Assembly: GCA_964385645.1 (NCBI GenBank)
Contig: CAYLPT010000141.1
Coordinates: forward strand, 1-8,967
Source: CAYLPT01 sp964385645
Lineage (GTDB): Bacteria; Armatimonadota; Hebobacteria; Hebobacterales; Hebobacteraceae
DNA length: 8,967 bases
Direction: 5' to 3'
Shown here piece by piece: positions 1-5,783 of this stretch (positions within the stretch are counted from its first letter, which is position 1; every line of letters begins with the position of its first letter). Below the pieces are notes generated by a model. The model was given only the letters and a program-made list of their open reading frames with translations, made no database searches and had not been told where the DNA came from. Made by a program: the position numbers and the translations under genes.

Positions 1-37
1 CCACAGCAGGGCCCGGAGGCGGGCGAGGGCTAGGCTG

Positions 38-487
38 TCAGGGCGCGACGAGAGAGGCGGCCAGGGCGCGGGCGCGCTCGAGCTCGCCCTCGGCGAGGGG
101 CCCCTGCATGCCGGTGACGTAGAAGCTCTCGGGGTCAGCGGTGAGGTCGAAGCCGAGGCGGCGGAGCGCGCCGGCGAGCCGGCGCGCGGCGCTGCCGGCC
201 AGCCGCCCCGAGAAGCGGGTGTCGAAGGCGAGGGCCCGCTTGCCGGCCCAGTCGCGGCCGCGCAGCCCCTGGATGAACGCCTTCGCGGCGGGGGACATGC
301 TCCAGGCGCGGGTGGGGCTGCCGACGATGAGCAGGTCGGCGTCGGCGACATCCTGCGGCCCCGCCTCGGCCGCCCGCCTCACGCAGATGCGCGAGACGCC
401 GGCAGCGCCCTCGAGCGCCTCGGCCATGCTCCGTGCGACGGCCTCGGTGTTCCCGAAGTAGGTGTCGTAGACGATCAGCACCCTCAC
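38..487 (-). CDS. Flavodoxin-domain protein (short-chain, single domain)
   Basis: A 149-residue protein made of one flavodoxin-like fold, expected to bind FMN and carry electrons in the cytoplasm. The N-terminus is a hydrophobic beta strand (VRVLIVYD) followed by an FMN phosphate-binding loop of the form T9-x-x-G12-N13-T14. A second conserved segment, IVGSPTRAWSMSP, is the usual loop near the isoalloxazine ring. I chose the GTG at 487 because GGGAGG sits six bases upstream and the fold begins immediately. The frame stays open to an ATG at 604, but those 39 extra residues are low-complexity and resemble no domain. The gene diverges from perR, so its promoter must lie in the shared intergenic region; I could not find a convincing -35/-10 on this strand. 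Its redox partner is unknown. The flavodiiron protein or hydrogenase across the divergent promoter are candidates by position only. Confidence 0.85.
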   Translation of the reverse strand: MRVLIVYDTYFGNTEAVARSMAEALEGAAGVSRICVRRAAEAGPQDVADADLLIVGSPTRAWSMSPAAKAFIQGLRGRDWAGKRALAFDTRFSGRLAGSAARRLAGALRRLGFDLTADPESFYVTGMQGPLAEGELERARALAASLVAP

Positions 488-579
488 GGCTGGCCTCCCG
501 AGCCTGCGGCCAGCGATATGTTCGGGGACGACCGCTGCCGCCCTGTCGCGGGAAATGAACAGGCTGGCTGCGGGGCCGC

Positions 580-607
580 TTGACGGGGCGAGCGGGGGGC
601 CCATAAT
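580..607 (+). promoter_or_regulatory. Sigma70-type promoter of the perR-hyd gene run
   Basis: TTGACG (580-585) and CATAAT (602-607) each match the -35 and -10 consensus at five of six positions, with a 16-base spacer. This is one of the few AT-rich spots in an otherwise very GC-rich window. The predicted transcription start is near 613-615, inside the adjacent Fur/PerR-type operator. It is the only good promoter I found ahead of the ten-gene rightward run. Confidence 0.65.
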
Positions 608-608
608 T

Positions 609-628
609 GCGAATGAGAATCATTATGC
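609..628 (+). promoter_or_regulatory. Fur/PerR-family operator overlapping the transcription start
   Basis: The 19 bases 609-627 match the classical Fur box (GATAATGATAATCATTATC) at 15 positions. In the 7-1-7 view the site is TGAGAAT-C-ATTATGC (614-628). A perfect inverted repeat, AATGA (612-616) and TCATT (620-624), lies within it. Per boxes differ from Fur boxes at only a few positions, and this sequence is closer to Fur in its left half. The site begins one base after the -10 element and covers the predicted start, so binding should repress. The gene downstream encodes a PerR-type regulator, which suggests autoregulation. No second copy was seen elsewhere in the window. Confidence 0.75.
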
Positions 629-660
629 CCACGGGACGCGCAGGCGGAGACCGTCTGAGG

Positions 661-1086
661 ATGACCCGGCAGCGGCAGGCCATCCTCGAGGCGCTGCGGC
701 GGGCGGAGACTCACCCGACGGCGGACGAGGTTCACCGCATGGTGCGGCGGGTCCTGCCGCGGGTAGGCTTGGCGACGGTGTACCGGGGCCTCGAGGCGCT
801 GTCGCAGGCGGGGCTGATCCGCAGCCTGGGAGCGGCCCAGGCGCCGCGGCGATACGACGGAGAGGTGGGGCGGCACTACCACGTGCGCTGCCTGCGGTGC
901 GGGCGGGTGGGGGATGTGGAGATGGCCGCCCCGGCGAGCGTGGAGCGGGCGGCGCGGCGGGGCACCGGGTTCCAGATCGTGGGCCACCGGCTGGAGTTCC
1001 TGGGGATCTGCCCCCGGTGTCGAGGCGAGGACAGGAGAAGGCGCGGCCCGAGGGAACCGCGGGAGACAGGGCGCACAGGAGGATAA
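661..1086 (+). CDS. perR: PerR-type peroxide-sensing repressor (Fur family)
   Basis: A Fur-family DNA-binding repressor, expected to use metal-catalysed oxidation of its own histidines to sense peroxide. From the start used here (141 aa), a winged helix occupies about residues 1-66, with MTRQRQAIL, HPTADEV and the recognition segment LATVYRGLEAL. The dimerisation and metal domain follows. Structural-zinc cysteines are C77/C80 and C117/C120. The five regulatory ligands H18, D66, H72, H74 and D85 match B. subtilis PerR H37, D85, H91, H93 and D104 with a constant offset of 19, so this is PerR rather than Fur or Zur. The start is uncertain. TTG 607, ATG 613 and ATG 625 are in frame but lie at or next to the promoter and operator. 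ATG 661 allows a leader of about 47 bases with AGGCGGAG 11 bases upstream. The tail after residue 120 is a short Arg-rich extension. The gene is followed four bases later by rubrerythrin. Confidence 0.9.
   Translation: MTRQRQAILEALRRAETHPTADEVHRMVRRVLPRVGLATVYRGLEALSQAGLIRSLGAAQAPRRYDGEVGRHYHVRCLRCGRVGDVEMAAPASVERAARRGTGFQIVGHRLEFLGICPRCRGEDRRRRGPREPRETGRTGG
1077..1082 (+). promoter_or_regulatory. Ribosome binding site fixing the rubrerythrin start
   Basis: A perfect AGGAGG lies inside the last codons of perR, eight bases before the ATG at 1091. The reading frame upstream of 1091 stays open to about 914, but it overlaps perR there and resembles nothing, so this site decides the start. Placing the rubrerythrin site inside perR suggests coupled translation. 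Confidence 0.8.
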
Positions 1087-1090
1087 CGGG

Positions 1091-1639
1091 ATGCGGGAGA
1101 TGACAGCGGCGAACCTGCGAAGCGCGTACGGCGGAGAGTCCATGGCTCACATGCGCTACCTGATCTGGGGCCGCAAGGCGGAGCGGGACGGGTTCCCGAG
1201 CGTGGCGCGGCTGTTCGAGGCGGTGGCGCACGCGGAGCAGATCCACGCGACAAACCACTTCGTGAGGCTGCACAAGGAGGCCGGCGACCACTTGGTGGCG
1301 GCGATGGCGGCCTTCGGGCACGGGAGCACCTCGGACAACCTGGTGGGCGCGATCGGGGGGGAGACCTTCGAGGTGAGGGAGATGTACCCGGCCTATCTGG
1401 AGATCGCGAAGCTGCAGCAGGAGAAGGCGGCCGAGCTTTCGTTCACCTATGCGTGGGAGGCGGAGAAGACGCACGCCGCGCTGTTCACCCGCGCGAAGGA
1501 GGCGGTGGACGGCGGCTCGGACCTGGAGCTGGGGACCGTGCACGTGTGCGATGTGTGCGGCTGGACGCATGAGGGAGACTTGCCGGAGGAGTGCCCGATC
1601 TGCAAGGCCAAGCGGGACCGCTTCACGAGCTTTGCCTGA
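1091..1639 (+). CDS. rbr: Rubrerythrin
   Basis: A 182-residue cytoplasmic rubrerythrin that reduces hydrogen peroxide to water. Residues 1 to about 145 form the ferritin-like diiron four-helix bundle. The ligand motifs are E16, E49-x-x-H52, E94-x-x-E97 and E125-x-x-H128, the pattern of classical rubrerythrins. The C-terminal rubredoxin domain has C153-x-x-C156 and C168-x-x-C171 around a single iron, and it feeds electrons to the diiron site. Length and domain order are normal for the family. The start is set by AGGAGG at 1077-1082. The gene begins four bases after perR, which fits a peroxide-controlled operon. In characterised anaerobes, electrons reach rubrerythrin from NAD(P)H by way of a reductase and often a free rubredoxin; neither is encoded in this window. 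Confidence 0.95.
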   Translation: MREMTAANLRSAYGGESMAHMRYLIWGRKAERDGFPSVARLFEAVAHAEQIHATNHFVRLHKEAGDHLVAAMAAFGHGSTSDNLVGAIGGETFEVREMYPAYLEIAKLQQEKAAELSFTYAWEAEKTHAALFTRAKEAVDGGSDLELGTVHVCDVCGWTHEGDLPEECPICKAKRDRFTSFA

Positions 1640-1657
1640 CGGGCGACGACACCCCCT

Positions 1658-1681
1658 GCCGGGCCCCGCGCGGCGCCCGGG
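1658..1681 (+). other. GC-rich hairpin between rubrerythrin and peroxiredoxin genes
   Basis: CCGGGC (1659-1664) and GCCCGG (1675-1680) can form a six-pair stem around a ten-base loop in the 57-base gap. No T-tract follows, so it is not an intrinsic terminator. The ribosome binding site of the next gene (GGAGAGG, 1681-1687) begins right after the stem. It could affect mRNA stability or translation, but stems of this size arise easily at this GC content. Confidence 0.3.
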
Positions 1682-1696
1682 GAGAGGACGAAGACG

Positions 1697-2383
1697 GTGT
1701 GTGGTACACAGGAGGCGACGCACCTGCCGCTGATCGGGGAGAAGGCCCCTTCGTTCGTGGCGGAGACCACGCAGGGGAGGGTCAACTTCCCCGAGGACTA
1801 CCGGGGTAAGTGGGTGATCTTCTTCTCGCACCCGGCCGACTTCACGCCGGTTTGCACGACCGAGTTTCTGGCCTTCGCGGCGATGGCGGAGGAGTTCCAG
1901 GAGCTGAACGCCGAACTGCTCGGGCTGTCCATTGACAGCACCTTCAGCCACATCGCGTGGCTGCGTACGATCATGGAGAAGATCGACTACAAGGGCATGA
2001 AGGGCGTGGAGGTGCGCTTCCCCGTGATCAGCGACCTCACCATGGAGGTGTCCCGCAAGTATGGGATGCTCCAGCCCTCGGCGAGCACCACCCAGGCGGT
2101 GCGGGCGGTGTTCCTGATTGACCCGGAGGGGATAGTGCGGGCGATCCTCTACTACCCCCTGAGCAACGGCCGGAACGTGGAGGAGATCAAGCGCCTGCTG
2201 ATCGCCATGCAGCGCAGCGACGCGCACAAGGTGGCGACGCCGGCGAACTGGCAGCCTGGGGATGAGGTGATCATCCCGCCGCCGGGCTCCTGTGGGGCGG
2301 CCCGGGAGCGGGTGGAGCGGGCGGGCGAGGGATACCGCTGCCTGGACTGGTTCCTGTGTCTCCGGGGCGACCCCGGCAAATAG
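1697..2383 (+). CDS. Prx6-type peroxiredoxin (thiol peroxidase, archaeal-like long form)
   Basis: A 228-residue peroxiredoxin that reduces H2O2 and organic peroxides. The thioredoxin-like AhpC/TSA domain spans about residues 10-160. The active-site signature HPADFTPVCTTEF puts the peroxidatic cysteine at C53, with T50 and P46 in the expected places and a conserved Arg in AVRAVFLID (R136). A C-terminal extension, from about 165 to the end, is typical of the Prx6 group. It carries C199, C215 and C221. The C215-x5-C221 pair resembles the two extra cysteines of Aeropyrum-type thiol peroxidase, which would make the enzyme work as a two-cysteine peroxidase. The start is GTG at 1697, with GGAGAGG nine bases upstream; C2 follows directly. 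The bacterial 2-Cys AhpC type is less likely given the length and tail. No dedicated reductase such as AhpF is adjacent. Confidence 0.92.
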   Translation: MCGTQEATHLPLIGEKAPSFVAETTQGRVNFPEDYRGKWVIFFSHPADFTPVCTTEFLAFAAMAEEFQELNAELLGLSIDSTFSHIAWLRTIMEKIDYKGMKGVEVRFPVISDLTMEVSRKYGMLQPSASTTQAVRAVFLIDPEGIVRAILYYPLSNGRNVEEIKRLLIAMQRSDAHKVATPANWQPGDEVIIPPPGSCGAARERVERAGEGYRCLDWFLCLRGDPGK

Positions 2384-2408
2384 GCCCCCGGCGCCCCTCG
2401 TGCCGGGG
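2362..2408 (+). repeat. Tandem GC hairpins at the peroxiredoxin-ferritin junction
   Basis: Two perfect stems follow one another. The first is CCGGGG (2362-2367) with CCCCGG (2371-2376) around CGA, inside the last codons of the peroxiredoxin gene. The second is CCCCGGC (2386-2392) with GCCGGGG (2402-2408) around nine bases, in the gap before ferritin. The arms share sequence, so alternative pairings are possible. No T-tract follows. The ferritin ribosome binding site (GGGAGAG, 2414-2420) starts a few bases downstream. Confidence 0.4.
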
Positions 2409-2426
2409 AGAAAGGGAGAGACTGCG

Positions 2427-2927
2427 ATGCTGAGCAGCAAGGTGCGAGACGGGCTGAACGCGCAGATCAACGCGGAGCTGTACTCGTCGTACCTGTACCT
2501 GTCCATGGCCGCCTACTTCGAGTCCATCAACATGGGGGGGATGGCGCAGTGGATGCGGGTGCAGGCGGAGGAGGAGCGGGGGCACGCGATGAAGTTCTTC
2601 GACTTCATCGTGGACCGGGGCGGGCGGGTAACGCTGGGCGCGATCGAGGCGCCGCAGAGCGAGTGGGACTCCCCGCTGGCGGCCTTCCAGGCGGCGTACG
2701 AGCACGAGCAGAAGGTGACGGGGATGATCAACGGCCTGGTGACGCTGGCCCGCGCCGAGGGCGACCCGGCGACGGAGGCCTTCCTCCAATGGTTCGTGAC
2801 CGAGCAGGTGGAGGAGGAGAAGTCGGCAGATGAGATCGTCCAGAAGCTCTCCCTGGTCAAGGGCCTGCCCCAGGGACTGCTGCTGATGGACCGGACGCTC
2901 GGCGAGCGGCGGGCGGGAGGGGAGTGA
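2427..2927 (+). CDS. ftnA: Non-haem ferritin (FtnA type)
   Basis: A 166-residue iron-storage ferritin expected to assemble into a 24-subunit cage that oxidises Fe(II) and stores it as mineral. The ferroxidase ligands fall at the same residue numbers as in E. coli FtnA: E17, E50, H53, E94, Q127 and E130. Third-site candidates E49, E126 and E129 are also present. The EEERGHA segment of helix B and the YEHEQKVT segment of helix C are clear. There is no haem-ligating Met at the bacterioferritin position that I can identify, so FtnA fits better than Bfr. The ATG at 2427 has GGGAGAG six bases upstream; in-frame sequence before it overlaps the peroxiredoxin gene. Its place in a peroxide-defence run suggests a role in withholding iron from Fenton chemistry. 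The next gene starts eight bases after its stop. Confidence 0.95.
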   Translation: MLSSKVRDGLNAQINAELYSSYLYLSMAAYFESINMGGMAQWMRVQAEEERGHAMKFFDFIVDRGGRVTLGAIEAPQSEWDSPLAAFQAAYEHEQKVTGMINGLVTLARAEGDPATEAFLQWFVTEQVEEEKSADEIVQKLSLVKGLPQGLLLMDRTLGERRAGGE

Positions 2928-2935
2928 GGCGGAAG

Positions 2936-3430
2936 ATGGCAATCCGCTACAGCGCCGACGAAGTCCTGGAGATGGCGCTCCAGATCGAACGCAACGGCGC
3001 CCGCTTCTACGAGCAGGCGGCGGAGCGCGCTCCCGACGAGCACAGCAGGAAGCTGCTGCTCGAGCTGGCGGCGATGGAGAAGGAGCACGAGCGCACCTTC
3101 GCCTCGATGCGGGAGGACCTCTCCGAGCAAGAGCGCAAGGAGATGGTGTTCGACCCCGATGGGGAGCTGCCGCTGTATCTGCGCGCGTGGGCCGACCGCA
3201 ATGTCTTCAGCGTGAGCGCGGACGTGGCGGCGCAGTTGCGCGGGGCGAGGTCCATGCCGGAGATCCTGCAGGCCGCCATCGGCGCGGAGAAGGACTCGGT
3301 GGTCTTCTACACCGGCCTCAAGCGACTGGTGCCCGCGCGCTTCGGGGCCGGCCGACTGGACCAGATCATCGAGGAGGAGATGGGGCACATGGCGACGCTG
3401 GGCGACCTGCTCCGCTGCCTGAGCGCCTGA
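2936..3430 (+). CDS. Rubrerythrin-like diiron protein without rubredoxin domain
   Basis: A 164-residue ferritin-superfamily protein. Two helix pairs each carry diiron ligands: E18 with E48-x-x-H51 in the first half, and E118 with E148-x-x-H151 in the second. This matches the rubrerythrin-related ferritin-like family (erythrin/YciE-like proteins in a loose sense). No cysteine pair of a rubredoxin domain is present and the protein ends soon after helix four. The middle (about 60-105) is a linker with a proline- and aspartate-containing loop. I chose ATG 2936 over GTG 2924: the GTG overlaps the ferritin stop, and the purine-rich GAGGCGGAAG precedes the ATG. Its reaction is not certain. Peroxide reduction with an outside electron donor, or iron binding, are both possible. 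It lies between ferritin and the flavodiiron gene, eight bases after ferritin. Confidence 0.85.
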   Translation: MAIRYSADEVLEMALQIERNGARFYEQAAERAPDEHSRKLLLELAAMEKEHERTFASMREDLSEQERKEMVFDPDGELPLYLRAWADRNVFSVSADVAAQLRGARSMPEILQAAIGAEKDSVVFYTGLKRLVPARFGAGRLDQIIEEEMGHMATLGDLLRCLSA

Positions 3431-3440
3431 GCCCACCCCA

Positions 3441-3446
3441 GAGGAG
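3441..3446 (+). promoter_or_regulatory. Ribosome binding site deciding the flavodiiron start
   Basis: GAGGAG is seven bases before ATG 3454 but only one base before the in-frame ATG 3448. Normal spacing therefore favours 3454, which gives the N-terminus MAGRYD rather than MHMAGRYD. Confidence 0.7.
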
Positions 3447-3453
3447 CATGCAT

Positions 3454-4680
3454 ATGGCCGGCCGCTATGACGCGGTGCGAGTCGCCGACCGGGTCTACTG
3501 GGTCGGCGCGGTGGACTGGGGCCTGCGCGACTTCCACGGCTACGCCACCCACCGGGGCACGAGCTACAACGCGTACCTCGTGCTGGCGGACAAGGTGACC
3601 CTCATTGACACGGTCAAGGGGCCCTTCGCGGAGGAGCTGCTGGCGCGCATCGCTTCGATCGTGGAGCCGCGGGCGGTAGACTACATCGTCTCGAATCACG
3701 CGGAGATGGACCACTCGGGGGCGCTGTTGCGGCTGATCGAGGTGGCGCGGCCCGACAAGGTCTTCGCCTCGAGAATGGGTGTGGAGGCGCTGCGGGAGCA
3801 CTTCGGCCTGGCCGAGGTCGAGGCGGTGGCTGATGGAGGCCGCCTCGACCTCGGCGGCCGCAGCCTCACCTTCCTCGAGGCGCGGATGCTCCACTGGCCC
3901 GACAGCATGTTGAGCTACCTGGCCGAGGAGCGGATCTTGTTCTCGAACGACGCCTTCGGCATGCACCTGGCCTCGAGCGAGCGCTACGCCGACGAGCTGG
4001 ACCCGGCTGTGCTCGAGCAGGAGGCGGCGAAGTACTACGCCAATATCCTGTTGCCCTACTCGAAGCTGGTGCCCCGGCTGATTGAGAAGGCGGCCGGGGC
4101 CGGCATCACCCCCGAGGCGCTGGCGATGATCGCGCCCAGCCACGGCCCGATCTGGCGGCGGGAGGTGGGCACGATCGTCAACTGGTATGCCCGGTGGGCG
4201 GCGCAGGAGCGGGGATCGAAGGCCCTGGTCGTGTACGACACCATGTGGGGCAGCACCGAGAAGATGGCGCGGGCCATCGGCGAGGGGCTGATGGAGGGTG
4301 GCGCGAGCGCCAGGCTGATGCCGCTGCGTGCCAGCCACCGCAGCGATGTGGCTACGGAGGTGCTGGATGCGGGCGCGCTGGTGGTGGGATCGCCGACGCT
4401 GAACGGCGGGGTCTTGCCTACGGTGGCGGACGTGCTGACGTACCTGAGGGGGCTGCGGCCGCAGGGGATGGTGGGGGGGGCCTTCGGCTCCTACGGCTGG
4501 GCCGGGGAGGCCGTGAACCAGATCGAGAATCTGCTCGCGGAGATGAAGGTCGAGCGGGTCCAGGATGGAATCAAGGTGAGGTACGTCCCGGACGAGACCG
4601 CCCTGGAGCAGTGCCGCGGGCTCGGCCGGGCCGTCGCGTCGAAGCTGCGGGAGGCCCGCGGCCAAGGGAGCGGCGCGTAG
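3454..4680 (+). CDS. fprA: Flavodiiron protein (class A; O2 or NO reductase)
   Basis: A 408-residue cytoplasmic flavodiiron protein that reduces O2 to water, or NO to N2O. Residues 1 to about 250 form the metallo-beta-lactamase-like diiron domain. Its ligands are H82-x-E84-x-D86-H87, H147, D166 and H230; the complete H-x-E-x-D-H set indicates a canonical diiron site. Residues from about 256 on form a flavodoxin domain with the FMN loop T263-x-W-G-S-T268 and a VVGSPTLNGG loop. The length is normal for class A enzymes. No C-terminal rubredoxin or flavin reductase is fused, so a separate electron donor (usually rubredoxin or F420H2) is needed and is not encoded here. Sequence alone does not separate O2 from NO preference; the surrounding peroxide-defence genes suggest O2. 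A run of eight G (4473-4480) lies in the flavodoxin part without breaking the frame. Confidence 0.95.
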   Translation: MAGRYDAVRVADRVYWVGAVDWGLRDFHGYATHRGTSYNAYLVLADKVTLIDTVKGPFAEELLARIASIVEPRAVDYIVSNHAEMDHSGALLRLIEVARPDKVFASRMGVEALREHFGLAEVEAVADGGRLDLGGRSLTFLEARMLHWPDSMLSYLAEERILFSNDAFGMHLASSERYADELDPAVLEQEAAKYYANILLPYSKLVPRLIEKAAGAGITPEALAMIAPSHGPIWRREVGTIVNWYARWAAQERGSKALVVYDTMWGSTEKMARAIGEGLMEGGASARLMPLRASHRSDVATEVLDAGALVVGSPTLNGGVLPTVADVLTYLRGLRPQGMVGGAFGSYGWAGEAVNQIENLLAEMKVERVQDGIKVRYVPDETALEQCRGLGRAVASKLREARGQGSGA

Positions 4681-4712
4681 GCAACCCTTGCCGCTGGCAG
4701 CCAGGAGGAGAG

Positions 4713-5783
4713 ATGCCGCCCAAGGTAGTGCTCGAGGAAGCCGGACTTCGGGAGTGGCTCGGTCGGGTGGCGGGCAAGACGCCGCTGATGGCGCCGGTGC
4801 GCCGGGGCCGGGTGTCCCACGACTTCGCCTGGGTGACAGACCCGGGCCAGGTATCGCTGGACTACGTGCGCACGGTGATGCCGCCGAAGCAGGCCCTGTG
4901 GCCCACGCGGCAGCCCCTGGTGAAGTTCGGCGAGGAGGGGGGCGGCCGGGTGGACTTCGCGCCCCAGGCGCAGCCCGTGGCGGAGGGGGAGCCGTTCGCG
5001 CTCTTCGGCGTGCATCCCTGCGACCTGACGGGCATCGGGCTGCTGGACTGGGCGATGGGCCAGCGCGACCCCTACCCGGATCCGAGCTGGGTCGCTCGGC
5101 GGGCGGCCGCCACGATCGTGACGCTCGACTGCCTGCCGGACGAGTACTGCTTCTGCGCCCTGGTGGGCTCCTCGGACACGCGGGAGGGCGCCGACGTGGC
5201 GCTCACGCCGCTGGCTGAGGGCTTCCTCGGCGAGGCCCTGACGCCGAAGGGCGACGAGCTGCTGAGGCTGGCGCGGGGGGGGAGAGAGCCGACCGAGGCG
5301 GAGGCGGCGGAGGCGGCGCGCTGGCCGGAGGAGAAGGCGCGGCGGACGCGCGTGAAGCTGGGGGCGGAAGTGGGAGAGCTCGCCGACCTGCTGGGCGCGC
5401 GCTACGAGAGCGAGGTGTTCGAGGCCACGGCGCGGCGCTGCTATAGCTGCGGGACGTGCACCAACGTGTGCCCGACCTGCTTCTGCTTCGACGTATGGGA
5501 CGAGCTGGAGTTGACGCTGGCGGGCGGGATGCGCAGCCGCCGGTATGACTCGTGCCAATCGCTGAACTTCGCGCTCGTCGCCGGCCCGCACAACTTCCGC
5601 GGCGAGCGATCCGACCGGGTGCGCCACCGCTGGTTCCGCAAGTTCGTCTACTTGCTGCGGGAGCACGGCCGGCCCTTCTGCGTGGGCTGCGGCCGGTGCT
5701 CCCAGGCGTGCACGGCCGGGATCAGCCTCGTGGATGTGATGAACGCGGTGCTCTCGGAGGCAAAGGAGGCGGCGACGAGATGA
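4713..5783 (+). CDS. hydB: Group 3b [NiFe] hydrogenase (sulfhydrogenase) beta subunit, iron-sulfur protein
   Basis: A 356-residue protein of the HydB/AsrA family, which links the hydrogenase core to the flavin subunit. The N-terminal two thirds contains the family segment FGVHPCDLTGI. The C-terminal third carries two ferredoxin-like [4Fe-4S] motifs: C243, C246, C249 and C253 (CxxCxxCxxxCP), followed closely by C256 and C258, and C323, C326, C329 and C333. The ATG at 4713 has GGAGGAG (4704-4710) two bases upstream and the longer purine tract AGGAGGAGAG reaching it; sequence before it overlaps the flavodiiron gene. The stop overlaps the next start in an ATGA, as is common for tightly coupled subunits. 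AsrA of anaerobic sulfite reductase is the main alternative, but the following hydrogenase genes in the Pyrococcus hydBGDA order settle it. A run of eight G (5275-5282) lies in a variable stretch without breaking the frame. Confidence 0.93.
   Translation: MPPKVVLEEAGLREWLGRVAGKTPLMAPVRRGRVSHDFAWVTDPGQVSLDYVRTVMPPKQALWPTRQPLVKFGEEGGGRVDFAPQAQPVAEGEPFALFGVHPCDLTGIGLLDWAMGQRDPYPDPSWVARRAAATIVTLDCLPDEYCFCALVGSSDTREGADVALTPLAEGFLGEALTPKGDELLRLARGGREPTEAEAAEAARWPEEKARRTRVKLGAEVGELADLLGARYESEVFEATARRCYSCGTCTNVCPTCFCFDVWDELELTLAGGMRSRRYDSCQSLNFALVAGPHNFRGERSDRVRHRWFRKFVYLLREHGRPFCVGCGRCSQACTAGISLVDVMNAVLSEAKEAATR

Noticed and set aside
1..33. Open frame ending in TAG at 31-33 that could be the end of an upstream rightward gene
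   Set aside because: Only ten codons are visible and they resemble nothing recognisable; chance open frames are common at this GC content.
488..606. Minus-strand promoter for the flavodoxin gene near CATATC
   Set aside because: A -10-like CATATC is present but no acceptable -35 lies at a suitable distance, so it is not listed.
661..1086. Ferric uptake regulator Fur or zinc regulator Zur
   Set aside because: All five PerR metal ligands align with B. subtilis PerR at one constant offset, including the Asp that distinguishes PerR from Fur. The neighbours are peroxide-defence genes.
623..2506. A 627-codon open frame on the minus strand opposite perR, rubrerythrin, peroxiredoxin and ferritin
   Set aside because: It is a GC-driven shadow of well-supported genes on the plus strand, rich in Arg, Pro, His and Leu with no domain. 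The same applies to the long minus-strand frames at 3307-4665 and 7218-8753.
4473..4480. G8 tract in the flavodiiron gene, and another in hydB (5275-5282), as possible phase-variation switches
   Set aside because: Both frames are intact, the tracts are short, and G runs are frequent throughout this window.
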